DNA of 64,000 bases from Coniochaeta sp. PMI_546 (lineage: Eukaryota; Ascomycota; Sordariomycetes; Coniochaetales; Coniochaetaceae). The position numbers and the translations under genes were made by a program. This document shows, one piece after another, positions 1-11,273 of the stretch (positions within the stretch are counted from its first letter, which is position 1; every line of letters starts with the position of its first letter). The notes below the pieces were generated by a model, which worked only from the letters and a program-made list of their open reading frames with translations, made no database searches and had not been told where the DNA came from. The DNA lies in NCBI GenBank assembly GCA_021432605.1, contig MU271147.1, positions 1,302,001 to 1,366,000 of the forward strand, read 5' to 3'.

Positions 1-1597
1 CACGTTCGTAGATACCCTTGGCCAAGGCGTCTATTCCGAGACGAACTTGTTCCGGTGTCTGGACCCTTTCGACCCATTCTCGCCCGGCCTTTACTTTGGG
101 ATGAAGGAGACCTTGCAAGAATGGCTCTAGTGGTACGCCAAGTAGCTTGCACACTCTTGCAGCTACTTCCTTTGCATCTGGAGCCAGTCGCGCCTGATCT
201 GCCGATCTGCTCTCCTTCATGACTGTAATATTGCCAAGATGGAGAACAGCAGCAATCGTCCGCAGAATGGAGGCCTGATCCTTGTCCGAGAATCCCATGA
301 CGCAGAATGCCTCCATTAGTGACTCCCATTCGTCCCTGTCGGAAACACCTGTGATGATATCATTGCCGTCACGGGTGTAGGCAAAATCCTCGACGTCAAG
401 GCCGTCGAGCAGGAACTCGCGTTTCATGTTCTTATCAGCTCCCTTCAGGAGTTGGTAGAAGACATGATAGTTCCGTTCGTTGTGGTTCAGACGGACAACC
501 CTAGACTTCTCGAGAAGGTACCAGTCGATGAAGGCTCCCGCAATAGAGCCGTTCCGAGTGAATTCGATACGGATGAACTTGCCAAATCGTGACGAATTGT
601 TGTTTCTCACGGTCTGAGCATTGCCAAAAGCCTCGAGGATAGGGTTCGCTCGAAGAATTTGTGCCGACAGGTTGGAGTGTTGGCTACCCCTATTCTTGAC
701 CGGTGACTCGGAATGGGCCACTGCAGCGATGTACTGAATGACCTTCTTCGTGTTCTCTGTCTTGCCAGCACCGGACTCTCCAGTCACCAGAATGCTCTGA
801 TTCTCGCCTTCGTCGACAAGATTACGAAATGCCTCGTCGGCCATGGCGTAGATGTGGGGTTTCGTGTCTTCACGACTCCGGCCTTTGTACATGTTGATAT
901 ATTCGTTGGAGTAGATAGGTAGGGGGCAGTAGGGATTGACTGTCACCAGAAACAGCCCCGAGTAGGTGTATATCAGGTCGGATTGATATCTCATGTGGAG
1001 GTTATGGACGACAGATGCCTCATTGAGGTGGGTGAGTTCCGCCATGTCGTCGGCCTTGTCGAACTTGGCTGGGTTGACCTTGTCGACTGTCTCGGAATCG
1101 ACTTCTCGTTGCTGATCCCAGGTTAGCACGTACTCAACGTAATGGGCAAAGAAAGGGACTCGTACGCTTCCATCGTCACACTGAACGAGTATCCGGTTAC
1201 CGCCGAGCTCTTCGACTACCCATCCCTTCACGAAGGCCTGTTGCGGATCCTTAAGCCACACATATCGCTTGCCAGAAAAATCGTTCTCGCCCTCAATCCC
1301 CTTCACCACGTCAACAGGTTTTCGCAGTTCCTCCGTCTTGATGAAGGACGGAGCGAACGTGGCGGTCGGTGTGCCAGATCTCGAGTGATCTCGGGCATGA
1401 CGTGCCATAGTGGTAGCTGTGGGAGCCAACACCGTGCCAAGCGAGTTGAAGGACTGGTTCCTAGTATGTGAGGGCGAGGCGGATGTCGAAAGTGGTGACT
1501 TCGCGGGCGAGAACAGGGCTGATTTTGGCCTGCCGGGGGCCTCTGGACCTGGCGAGGGGGAGGCGTTCCTCACGAAAGGGTTGTTGCGCACCGACAT
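1..1597 (-). CDS. class II myosin heavy chain, N-terminal part (runs off left edge)
   Basis: Actin-based motor of the conventional (class II) type, which in fungi drives the cytokinetic ring. The reading frame is open from an ATG at 1597 to the window edge, giving 532 codons. A Ser/Pro-rich disordered head of about 85 residues (several SP/TP sites) comes first. A myosin N-terminal SH3-like domain follows (VWLKDPQQAFVKGWV, then CDDGSVRVPF). The motor domain has the P-loop GESGAGKTENTKKVIQYIA at about residues 271-289 and switch I NNNSSRFGKF. The ENTKK form after the P-loop is typical of class II, not I or V. No intron is visible in this part. Switch II, IQ motifs and the coiled-coil tail lie outside the window. 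It is divergent from the zinc-finger gene at 2602. Confidence 0.93.
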   Translation of the reverse strand, partial: MSVRNNPFVRNASPSPGPEAPGRPKSALFSPAKSPLSTSASPSHTRNQSFNSLGTVLAPTATTMARHARDHSRSGTPTATFAPSFIKTEELRKPVDVVKGIEGENDFSGKRYVWLKDPQQAFVKGWVVEELGGNRILVQCDDGSVRVPFFAHYVEYVLTWDQQREVDSETVDKVNPAKFDKADDMAELTHLNEASVVHNLHMRYQSDLIYTYSGLFLVTVNPYCPLPIYSNEYINMYKGRSREDTKPHIYAMADEAFRNLVDEGENQSILVTGESGAGKTENTKKVIQYIAAVAHSESPVKNRGSQHSNLSAQILRANPILEAFGNAQTVRNNNSSRFGKFIRIEFTRNGSIAGAFIDWYLLEKSRVVRLNHNERNYHVFYQLLKGADKNMKREFLLDGLDVEDFAYTRDGNDIITGVSDRDEWESLMEAFCVMGFSDKDQASILRTIAAVLHLGNITVMKESRSADQARLAPDAKEVAARVCKLLGVPLEPFLQGLLHPKVKAGREWVERVQTPEQVRLGIDALAKGIYER

Positions 1598-2601
1598 GGT
1601 GTGCAGCGTGTTGAAAACAAGCTCTTAGGGTGTAATACAAGTCATGGATATGAGGATTGAGGATTTGAGGGTTAATCGAGTCGTAGACGCGTTAAGTGAC
1701 TGTGCTTAGGTCATGTAAACATTAAAGTTAAGGCTGCAATGCAAACGATGGAAAGGGGCCGGTAAGGCTGCCCTGCAAACAATTCCGAGACGTGCGAAAA
1801 GCGTGTCCCGGCACGATGCACTTGCAAAGTCAGAGAATGGCGATGTCTTGGGTTTGGTGAGAAAACGTGGTGGGAAGGCGATCCCGAGATGCGGTCATGC
1901 TTTGAGGGAGTGTGGAAAGTGCGCCGTGGTCGTGGTTGCCGGGTCCACAAGTAAACAAAGCTTGCGCTTGGACAGTGGGAAAGATACGTACTGCTCACTG
2001 CGATGGGTACTGCAGTAATCCCATCCAATCGTTGTCCGTGATGAGGTCACAGCGCCAAATGGTCTGTTTGTGTCGTGCACTATGCCGAATCTAGTATAGC
2101 GTGTTTCTACCTGAATTTCTTCGGACATCGCAGATCAGCGGCTACGAAACTCAAGCATCGCATACACAGACGCGCGGTAAAGAAATTGAGGCAACTTGAC
2201 ACCCTCACCTTCGCAACACCTTCTGTGCTAGCTCGCGGTCATTTCCTTCCACGTCTTGACGCATGGTCTCGAGCGCAGAAAACCGCGACATTTGACTTTG
2301 TGCATCAAGAACTCTGCCGACCTTACTGAAGCATCCAACTGGTGGACACCTCAGTCAAAGGGAACACCAACCTCCTTGCCGACTTCGTGACTCTTGCCTA
2401 GAGTACGTGTTAACAATAAACCGTCAAAGACGGCAGCCGCGACTATTGGATGAAGGACCGAGTTTTGCTGGCAGGTTATATTTCGTCTTTCCGTGTTAGG
2501 ACAATGGTACCTTAGGGCAAGGCAAGTCCGTAAATCACGATACTCAAATCCTCAACGACGACGTCTGGCAAGATCTGCCTCTGGCAGCAAGAGCGTCGGC
2601 C
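1598..2601. other. divergent intergenic region
   Basis: This stretch separates two divergently transcribed genes (myosin and the CCCH zinc-finger protein) and presumably carries both promoters. The short open frames in it lack codon bias or family resemblance. I see no RNA gene or repeat. Confidence 0.6.
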
Positions 2602-5600
2602 ATGTCGCAGTATCCCTACGGCTACGGCCATTATTCAGGCGTCCCTCCTCCTCCTCTTCCAAATCCATATGCTTATGCGAATGCGGCCGCATATCCACCA
2701 GCGCCGGCCTACGGCTCACCGCAAGATCCAAATGCTCCTGCCCCGAACTACTACGCCATGACGCAGAGCGCGTACGATTACAACAGCAGTATACCAGGAA
2801 TACCAGGGCTGGGCATAGGAGGGACGCCGGGAGCAGGTACTCCTTACCACCCTCCCCCGGCTCTCCCTGGCTGGGGCCAACAACCGCCTCCAGTCAACCA
2901 AGACCTGAACTCCCATTTCACGGCAAGCACCCGTGAAGACGCGCCTTCCCACTATCATTACTCCGCAATCGCGCAGTTTAATGGACCGGCGGACCAGAGT
3001 TATCAACCTCCATCCCACAACACGCAGCCACTGCCACCAAAACCCGCCCCTCAGCCGAGTAATGCTGCCACGCAGTCCAGCGACGAGATGGAGGAAGGCG
3101 AGCTAAGTGAAGGCCAATTCGAGGACTTGTACGAACCCGTGGATTCATCTGCCAAGAGTAAGGATACCACCGTTGCTCCCAATGTTCCCTCGATTCCCAA
3201 CGAAAGCCAGCCTACCAGCGCTGTCGATACGCCGTCCGGCGGCTTCTATACAAACGAAGAGGAGGACTCTGATGGCCGGAACCGGTCTCTGGATGGCAAT
3301 TGTGAACAGGCAGATGGTCGTGCTTACAACATGAATGGACGCCAAGAGCCTCTAATTACTCGCGAGCGGTCCGGGTCTTACTCGCCGTACTTATCCCCTC
3401 GGGAGATACAAGGTGCCAGCACGCCGAATCACTCCGGCCGCGGCACTCAAGGCTTTCAAAAAGCCAACGATCTAGTCAGACCAAGTGCGTTGGACGGTAG
3501 TGGTAACAATCAAGTGCCGGGACTTGGGCAACCAGCCAATAACGCTCCAGGGGCGCCGAACACGTCAAACGGCGCGTCCGCAACGAAATCTATTACCTCG
3601 CAAAACCCAACAGCGAACGGCAACAGCGACAACAACAGCAAGAGCCACGTTGTTCCTGGATACAAATCTTTGGCCGAAGCCAAAAAAGAGGCCCAGAAAG
3701 CCATTCTCAAGTTATGGCCTCTTGGTGTGAAATACCAACACTACATTGACGAGGGCTTTGACGAGAACGTGGTCAAGCTTCTATTCACCGAGCTTCACCT
3801 CGACATGTCAACGGGCAAACCTATACAACCTGATACCGCACAACAACCTCAACAACCCCTACCTGATCCTCGATCATCTGCTCCGGCGAAATCGAAGTCT
3901 CCCATTACAGATCGCAAGGAATCGCCGCAAAGCAGCACGAAGCCCCCGCAAAGTGACAAGGTGGACAAGTCGGAGGAGCGGAAAGATCGCATTGCGCGCC
4001 TACTAGCCGCCAAGGCTGCCAAAGGACCGGCTCCGGCTGCGGTTCCGGCTGTGGCTCCAGCTCCCGCACCAGTACAAGCTTCGACGTCTACTCCGGCTCC
4101 TGCTTCATCCTCCAACCCAGTTGCCACTCAAACACTCGTTCCGCCTCAAAAACCACCTACGGCACCAGCGCCTGCTCCCGGTCAAGGTATTACACACGCA
4201 CAAATCTCGGTCCCATCCACGGCTGGAGCACAAGTTTCAGCTTCGCTTTCAGCACCAGCTCATGCCCAAGCTCCAGTCCTAGCCCCAGCTCAAATCCAGC
4301 CGACAAGTGTGACAAACCCTGCGGCAACTGCCAGATCTTCGGCGACATCCACTCCAACTGGACCAAAACCAAAGACCAAGGAGGAGATCGAGCGCCTACT
4401 TCGCCAGAAAATGGAAGCTCTGCAGAAATCGCGAGAGCTCAGTGCCCAGAAGCCTGACTCCGACAAGCCCACCTCGTCTCCTGTGAAGAGCGGGGGTGCT
4501 GAAACTGCAAAATCTAGCACTTTGCAGCAAACGACTCTTTCTGCAGGTCCGTCCACGGTAGATGCGTCTCCACAACAGCCATCCAAGCAAGACAAGGGAC
4601 CTATTCCCGGGCTGTTTCTCTCATCAGCTTCCCAGGCAATGCAACCCATCAATGTTCGCAAGCGTCCTGTCGCCGCAGATTTCGTCGACTATTCCTCTTT
4701 GGAATCACGCAAGCGGCCTTTTGGCCAGGAACGGCAGACGTCGTCACTCGTCATCGACGTCAGTGACGGATCGGACGATGAAGAGATGGATATCGACATG
4801 GATATGGATTCTCCAACCGAAAATCCACTGACGATTCAGCGATCCAACACCTCAGAACGTAAAGGCCCATCGCTCGCCGAATTCCCACCCTTGAGGGACT
4901 TATCGCGCCGCAACGTCTCCAGCCCTACTCCCTCAACTCACACGCCTCCCGGTGGCCCCATGAGCACCAAGGAGAAGGAGTTGCTCGCCAAGGAGAAGGC
5001 GATCCAGGAAATGAGACGGAAGATTGCCGAGTTTGAGGCGAAACAGAAGGCGAAAAAGGGCTCGCAGACGCCCAGCCAAGCGGCTGCCACCCCATCTGAA
5101 GCGAATGACAGCGAGTCATCAGGAGCTAATGGGCCTCGAGCGTCGTCAGTGAACGTTGATAGGGTAGATGGCCCTTCAGCTCAGCTGATTTCCGAGGCTG
5201 TCTCAGCAAAATTGCCTCAGCCTTCTCCGAAGGAAAACGGTCCAGTTGAACGTGCTCGGAGCGTCAGCCTCGGAGCGCCCCGTGTTGATACAGCACTCGA
5301 AGAGAAGAAGAAGAAGTTGGTTGCCTTGCGAGAGGCGCGAGCAGCCAGGATCCGGGAAGCGGAAGCCAGGATCAAGGCGGAAGAGGCTCGGATTCGCGAG
5401 GAGGAGGCTAGAATGCAGGAAGAGGAGGCCAGACTACAAGCCGAATTCGACGGAGAAACCGAGATGCAACATGGGTCAGATGACGACAATCAGTCCGAGC
5501 ACATGTCTGTCGACGAGCAACCTGAGGATGAACATGTCAACGACTATGTCGGAAAACAAAATGAAGACAACATAGGTGAGTCTACCGCAAAGTTCCTCAC

Positions 5601-6839
5601 ACTGATCTAACGTCATCGCAGCAGTTCCGAGCGCCTCAACAACTCTTCTCGACACGCGAGAGAAGCAGTCGGACCCCACAGATCCTACCTTCACCACTGC
5701 AGGCGACCGCGAGCAGACTGCCGATGCTGCCGCTGAAGCACAGAATGTTCGCTTGAGTGACGTAAATCAACCTGCCACTGACGACGCAGGTGCGTCCCAA
5801 GCCGATCATCTCGACAAGGCGCAGGAAATTGCTAGCCCATCTGCAGCCACCAATAGCCAAAGTCTCTTCACCGCGTCGCCGCAGCAAGTTGAGGACCCTC
5901 ACATGACCGACCAAGTCTCGGCTGTCAAGCAAGCACTTGCATCGTCGATGGGCGATACCACGACAGAGCTGCCTACATCTCGTGCTAGTCAACTGGTTCA
6001 GGAAACCCTATCCAACTCCTCTGAGCCGGCCGAAGTAATGGCTACAGACTCGGCTGATCGTGTCACCATCCCGATCCCTGACTCGCCCGAGTTCAGTCCT
6101 GAGCCTGCAGGCAAAGCCGCCGGTCATGTTGAAGCCCAGAAAGGCAGTGAGCCTGTTCCGGCAACCATTTCAGATGTCCCTCGATCGCGCGACGACACCC
6201 AGGAGATTGAGGGGCCTGCGGCGAGCGAAGTACAGGCTCATCCTGCACGTTTAACGTCATTGTACTGATATTTGACAGCCTAAACAACCAGTGGCGGCAA
6301 GGCCCAACTCGAGTTTCGTGCCCTACGAGAGCCCCCTCCGTTACTTCCGGGCGTTCAAGTTCCACCCCGAGTTCAATAAGATTGTCCCGGGCGGGGTGAA
6401 GTCACTGACCTACAGCAATAAGATTGACCCTAGGAAAGAACTCTGCCCCTTCGAACTCCAAGGCGGAGCCTGCCAGCGCGGCGAAGCCTGCGAGTTCCAG
6501 CACCTCGGCTCCATCGGCGTTTCTGGTGAGTGTTCCACAACCATGACTACCGGCTAACCTCTTCTCTCTCAAATTCCCGCCCCCCAACCCCCTTCTGTCA
6601 CTGACTCCTCCCCCTTCTGCGTTCCAGATGAACAGATTCTCGTGGAACTAGGCAGAGCGGACGACTACACGGGCGAGCAGAAATCTCGCTTCATCCAGGG
6701 CCTCCGGGAGCTGCTCCAGAACTTCCGCGCCAATAAGGTTAGAGACTTTGACACAATCGCCAACGGCATCATCGAGTTCCGATCTCGATTCTTGGGCGAC
6801 AGGTCCAAGATCCTGCCTCTGGAGGGCGTCACTCTCTGA
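2602..6839 (+). CDS. ZFC3H1/Red1-like CCCH zinc-finger protein (nuclear RNA surveillance scaffold)
   Basis: Four-exon model 2602-5575, 5622-6229, 6279-6525, 6628-6839 (1346 aa); all introns have GT-AG ends and phases agree. The N-terminus is a Pro/Tyr/Gly-rich low-complexity region, followed by an acidic EMEEGELSEGQFEDLYEP segment and a long Pro/Ala/Ser/Thr-rich disordered middle. A charged helix of EEAR-type heptads lies at about residues 900-955. Near the C-terminus is a single zinc finger, CPFELQGGACQRGEACEFQH (C-x8-C-x5-C-x3-H, about residues 1247-1266), which resembles the Pfam zf-C3H1 domain of human ZFC3H1 and S. pombe Red1. Those proteins organise the Mtr4-dependent complex that feeds RNAs to the nuclear exosome. 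The function is inferred from the finger and its position; the rest is too divergent to match by eye. Confidence 0.75.
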
Positions 6840-7845
6840 TGACCGGGGCGACAAGTTGCGACTACTCTGAATGACATCCGGCCAAATCCGGACGCTCGAC
6901 AGTAGATCTTATTCACGTTGCGTTGCCATTTATCCGTTTTTTCCCCTCCAATGTTTAAGTTATCCTTGCGTCTGGCGCGCATGGCGGTCCTATCTGCCTA
7001 TCAGTCGACATTCGCAGATGCATACACAGGCGTATTGCATTTCAAGAGCTAGGAACCGTCAGTTGCGTGGAGTATTTTCCATGGGTCTGGGGCCGGGTCA
7101 GGGGACCGGTGTCCAAAATAACAAGAGGAGGCGTCCGAGCATCACGATACCCCGGCCTCGGAGTGTTTGAGTAATATTAGTGTAGAATTTCCGACCTCTC
7201 GTGGACACTGAGCAGCTCATGATAGCTGGAAGAGCAAGCTGCGTCGGTTTGAGCTGAGCAGTGCTGCTGCTTACTGCTTGCTGGATTTTGGAGCTTGATG
7301 GACGTAGGCCATGGTGCGGAAGACAGACTTGGCTGAGCAGAAGCGGCCTGCTCAATAGTCAATAGCTGTCCGTAGCCAAATACAAAACCATCTTTATTCC
7401 CCCACTGAGAAATGTCTGTCCCGTGTCCGTGTGGTGATTGTGCCGACGTAAGATAGCAATCAGTCCGGCCGTCGGACTACCTACAACATTGTCCACACTA
7501 TCCACAGCCTCAAAGATTGAATTCCACGTGCCAATGTTGGATTAATGATCTGAAACCAGGTGTCAATCCAGGTACCGCGTGAGATCGGCACTGGTGCGGA
7601 TCTAGCCCCCGAACCTCGGCAACTCTGGCAACACCCTTGGCATTGATTGAGCCGTCACAAACCACGTCGTAAGAGCTGTGAAGCTCAACATTCACCAGAC
7701 AATTCTCCAAGCAAACATCAAACAAAGCGACGAGTTTGAGCTGCTCAATCACAACCGTAGCTCTTTGTATCTCCTATATATCCACGCTTTCGAGCAGTAC
7801 ACTCACACATCGACGCCCTGCCTGACCCGGCAAAGCGACGTCACA
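6840..7845. promoter_or_regulatory. intergenic, promoter of the thioesterase gene
   Basis: This is the 3' flank of the zinc-finger gene and the upstream region of the thioesterase. A TATA-like TATATA lies at 7775-7780, about 70 nt before the ATG. No coding potential is seen. Confidence 0.4.
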
Positions 7846-9125
7846 ATGGCAGACCGGCCAACACTAGTCAAGCCGCCGCCAGAGGATCCAAATAAGTCTC
7901 CCATCGAGAATGTCTTGGATGTTACTGAGCTGGCGGTCCTGGGTCCGGTAAGAAGCTTACTTCCCTATACGGGCTTGACATTCATGGATGAGGAACACAC
8001 CTTGTCACAACCCATCTCACACTCTCAACCCTCTTCTCACTACCATCCTGGTCACTCACATCACAACCTCAAAGCACCACCCACTAACATGAAAGACAGA
8101 ATATCTTCACCAACACACGCCAACCATGGCACCCCCCCGGCGCCCGCGGCATCTACGGCGGCGCCGTGATAGCAATGTCCCTCTGCTCAGCCTCCCTGAC
8201 CGTGCCGGACGACTTCTCTGTGCACAGCTGCCACTGCTACTTCCTCCTGGCCGGCTCGGGCGACCTCCCCATCATCTTCCACGTGGAAAAAGTCCGCGAC
8301 GGCCGCTCCTTCGCCACCCGCACCGTGCAGGCGCGCCAGAGGGGCCGCTGCATCTTCACCGTGACCGCCTCCTTCGTACGCCGGGGCTCCGGGGGGCCCG
8401 TCTCGAACCAGGTCCGGCACAGCCAGCCCATGCCCCTGGGCGAGGACGGCAGAAAGCTCCTCCCGCCCCCGGACGACTTCGACGAGGAGCCCGACCTGGC
8501 CAGCAGCGGGCCCTTCCAGAACTTCCGGATCGACATCACCAACCGCGACAGCCCCCACGCCCACGAGAAGAAGACGCGGCAGTGGGTCCGCGCCAGGGGC
8601 AAGATCTCGGCCGAGGGCGGGCAGAGGGCCCACCTCAACGCCCTGGCCTACATATCCGACAGCTACTTCATCGGCACCATCAGCCGCATCCACCGGCTCT
8701 GGCGCTTCCCCTTCCCCGTCAAGGACATGGACAAGCTGCCGCCCGAGATGGCCGACCACGTGAGGAAGCTGAACGACTGGGAGGGGCTGGGGGAGGTCAA
8801 GGGCTTCGAGGACCGGCCCGAGATCGGCATGATGGTCAGCCTGGACCACACCATCTACTTCCACGAGCCGGAGAAGGTCAGGGCGGACGAGTGGATGCTT
8901 ACCGAGATGGTGAGCCCGTGGGCCGGTGACGGGAGGGGGGTGGTGTATCAGCGCATCTTCAGTCGGGATGGGACGCTGATTGCTACCTGTGTGCAGGAGG
9001 TGAGTTTGTCCTTTTGCTTGGGCATTTTGTAGAGACTGATTGTGCTGACAATGTGTGAAAAATAGGGTGTCGTGCGGTTGAAGGAGAAGAAGGGTGAGGG
9101 GGAAGCAAAGGAGAGCAAGTTGTGA
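7846..9125 (+). CDS. peroxisomal acyl-CoA thioesterase (TesB/ACOT8 family)
   Basis: Hydrolyses acyl-CoA to free fatty acid and CoA, normally in peroxisomes beside beta-oxidation. Exons 7846-7947, 8100-8999 and 9066-9125 give 353 aa. The N-terminal hotdog half has RGIYGGAVIAMSL and HSCHCYFLLAG. The C-terminal half has SLDHTIYFHEPEK and ends IATCVQEGVVRL, so the Asp, Thr/Ser and Gln expected of a TesB active site have plausible counterparts. The last 20-codon exon supplies a charged tail ending in SKL, a perfect PTS1 peroxisomal signal. The ATG at 7846 is the first in frame after the TATA-like box and gives the usual family length (about 320-350 aa). Keeping the 66-nt last intron would stop translation inside it and lose SKL. 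Confidence 0.9.
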
Positions 9126-9618
9126 GGCGTAGGTGTTGTGGTGTTGTGTACATTTGGTGTGCTGTCGGCTGATGACGGGCAGTTCATATACCGGAAAGCA
9201 TTGCAGATTTTATTAGACTTGACGATTTTGTATGTACAGTGTATTGGCTTAGGTTGACATGATAGAAGAGTCGTTATAACCCCATATCGACACGATGTAC
9301 TGATTATCTGCACGTCCTTGCAAAGCCTTGGTAAATTGCGACGTCTTTTGATCTTTGAGCACTTGGCCACCGTAGGAGATGTCTCCCTAATTCGAATTTG
9401 AGGAGGCTATGGACTAAGAGAATCAAGGGTGCCCTCGATTCCGTCGCAAGACACATGGCAAATCACACGTTACCAGGACGCCTTTCCCACCTGAGAACAA
9501 TGTTACGCGTCCATCGTGGCGTCATAGCTTAATACAGCGCTCCGCTAGCATGAGGACAGCAGCGAACAGCTTTAGGTAGATGTCCGGTGCCCCAGTTACA
9601 AGCCTCGACACCTATCTC
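9126..9618. other. convergent intergenic region
   Basis: 3' flanks of the thioesterase (+) and glucokinase (-) genes. I see no further gene here. Confidence 0.6.
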
Positions 9619-11273
9619 CTACGCGATCGTCGAGGCCTCGCCCACCTTCGGGAAGATATACTCAGCAATAGGATGCTTCTTCTCCATACCCGCAGCAACC
9701 AGGGCGATGAGAGCAGCACCAACGCCCGAACCGTCCTTGGCAATACCGATACGGATGCGCTTGGCTCCCTCCTCGCCGATTCCGTCGATGACGCGGAGCG
9801 CCTCGTAGATCATGTCGCGGAAGTAGGGGTAATGCTCGACCAGACTGCCGTCGACGCCGATATCGATCGCCTCGTCACCCGGCTCGCTCAGCTTACCCGT
9901 TTGCAGGACGATAGCACCAATAGCTACAGCCGACAGACGCGCTGCGCGGCGGCCGACAGCACCAGCAACGGCCTTGAAGGCCTCGGCGTCTTCCAGCGAC
10001 GGCGAGTACACGTGCAGCTGGCCCTCGAGCTCCTGTCGCAGAGTGGAGAGCTCCGGCGTTGTGTCTGCGGCGGCCACGGACATGATAGCGCTGTCGAGGC
10101 CCCACTGCTTGAAGATACCCGAGTGCTCGGCGATGCTGGTGGTCGATTTCCAGTCGTTGAAGCTCGAGTTCTCGTCCTTGAAGAAGGCCATCTTCTCGTT
10201 GCCCATCATGTCCAGGAGTGTGCGGCGGACGATCTCGCCGAGGAACATGCCAGATACCCGCTTCTCGAACATCTGGATGCCCGGGTTGACGCTGTCTTTG
10301 TCGACTTGGATGTCCCACGGCGTGTTGGGCAGAACGTTGAGCTGGTTGTCGAAGGAGCCCCATTCCGTGTTGATAACCATGTCTCCGGTCGTCTTGTCGT
10401 AGTCGCCTTCCAGGGGCTTCTTGATATTCGCGAGCTTCTCGAGGTAAGCTCCGTTCGTGCCCGTGCCGAAAATGGCACCTAGTACGGCGCCGGTCTTGCC
10501 GGGAGATGTGTATGACCTAGCCATAAGGGTACCGACAGTGTCGTTCACAAGAGCTGCTACCCTCACGGGGAGATGCAACTTGTCGATCTCATCCTGGAGG
10601 AGAGCGCATACGTCTTTACCAACGGCATCCGGGATGTCGAATCCCTTGGTCCATCTTATGAGCGTGCCTTTGTTGATGCCGACCTGCTTCACCGGGAAGC
10701 TGAATGTGAAGCCCAGGCGGAACACGTGCTCGTCTCTGTATCCGCTCGGCGAGCTGACCGTGTTCCGGCGGCGAACGTGACGGTCGTAGTCGTCCATGTG
10801 GTGCGTCTGGAGGAAGGTGTCGATCTGCTTTGCCAGGAAGGCGAAGAGCTCCTGGGCCGTCTTTGCGACCATGAGCTCCTTCGGGATCGGGACTTTGCTG
10901 TATGTGAGGTGGAACGTCGAATCGCCGTTCAGCTGAATGGAACAAACTCGGAAGTTCGTACCACCCAAGTCAACGGCCAGGTACAGCCCCTGATGCCACG
11001 TTAGCGAAGCTCGGGCACGCATTGAAGCGCGAGGCTCACCTTCTCTGTTCCATTGGGCACGGCGGTGACGTATGTGGGTATTTGGCTCATGCTGGTGCCA
11101 TCATGCGTCAATCCCTCGTCTATCCTAATGTTAGGAGTCTTTGCCTCTGGGGTGTGTGTCTAATGGAGAGACTTACCCATCTGACGAAGGAACTCTTTGA
11201 CGCCTAGATTTACATTCTCGTCCGTGTACTCGAACTGGGCAACGATTGCCTTGGTCTCGGCGGCGAGAGCCAT
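9619..11273 (-). CDS. GLK1: glucokinase (hexokinase family)
   Basis: ATP-dependent phosphorylation of glucose in the cytosol, the first step of glycolysis. On the minus strand the exons are 11273-11177, 11119-11040 and 10989-9619 (515 aa). Exon 1 starts MALAAETKAIVAQFEY. Phase joins give DEGLTHDGTS and NGTEK|GLYLAVDLGGTNFRV, restoring the phosphate-1 motif. The hexokinase signature LGFTFSFPVKQVGINKGTL, the catalytic-loop LVNDTVGTLMARSY and GAIFGTGTNGAYLEK are intact. The wording of the N-terminal half (SQIPTYVTAVPNGTEKG) is closer to fungal glucokinase (GlkA type) than to HxkA, but by-eye separation of the two is not certain. A long open frame on the opposite strand (9580-10482) is only its GC-driven shadow. 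Confidence 0.92.

Noticed and set aside
9580-10482. 300-codon plus-strand open frame opposite the glucokinase gene
   Set aside because: It is the antisense shadow of a strongly GC-biased coding exon; the minus strand encodes complete hexokinase motifs.
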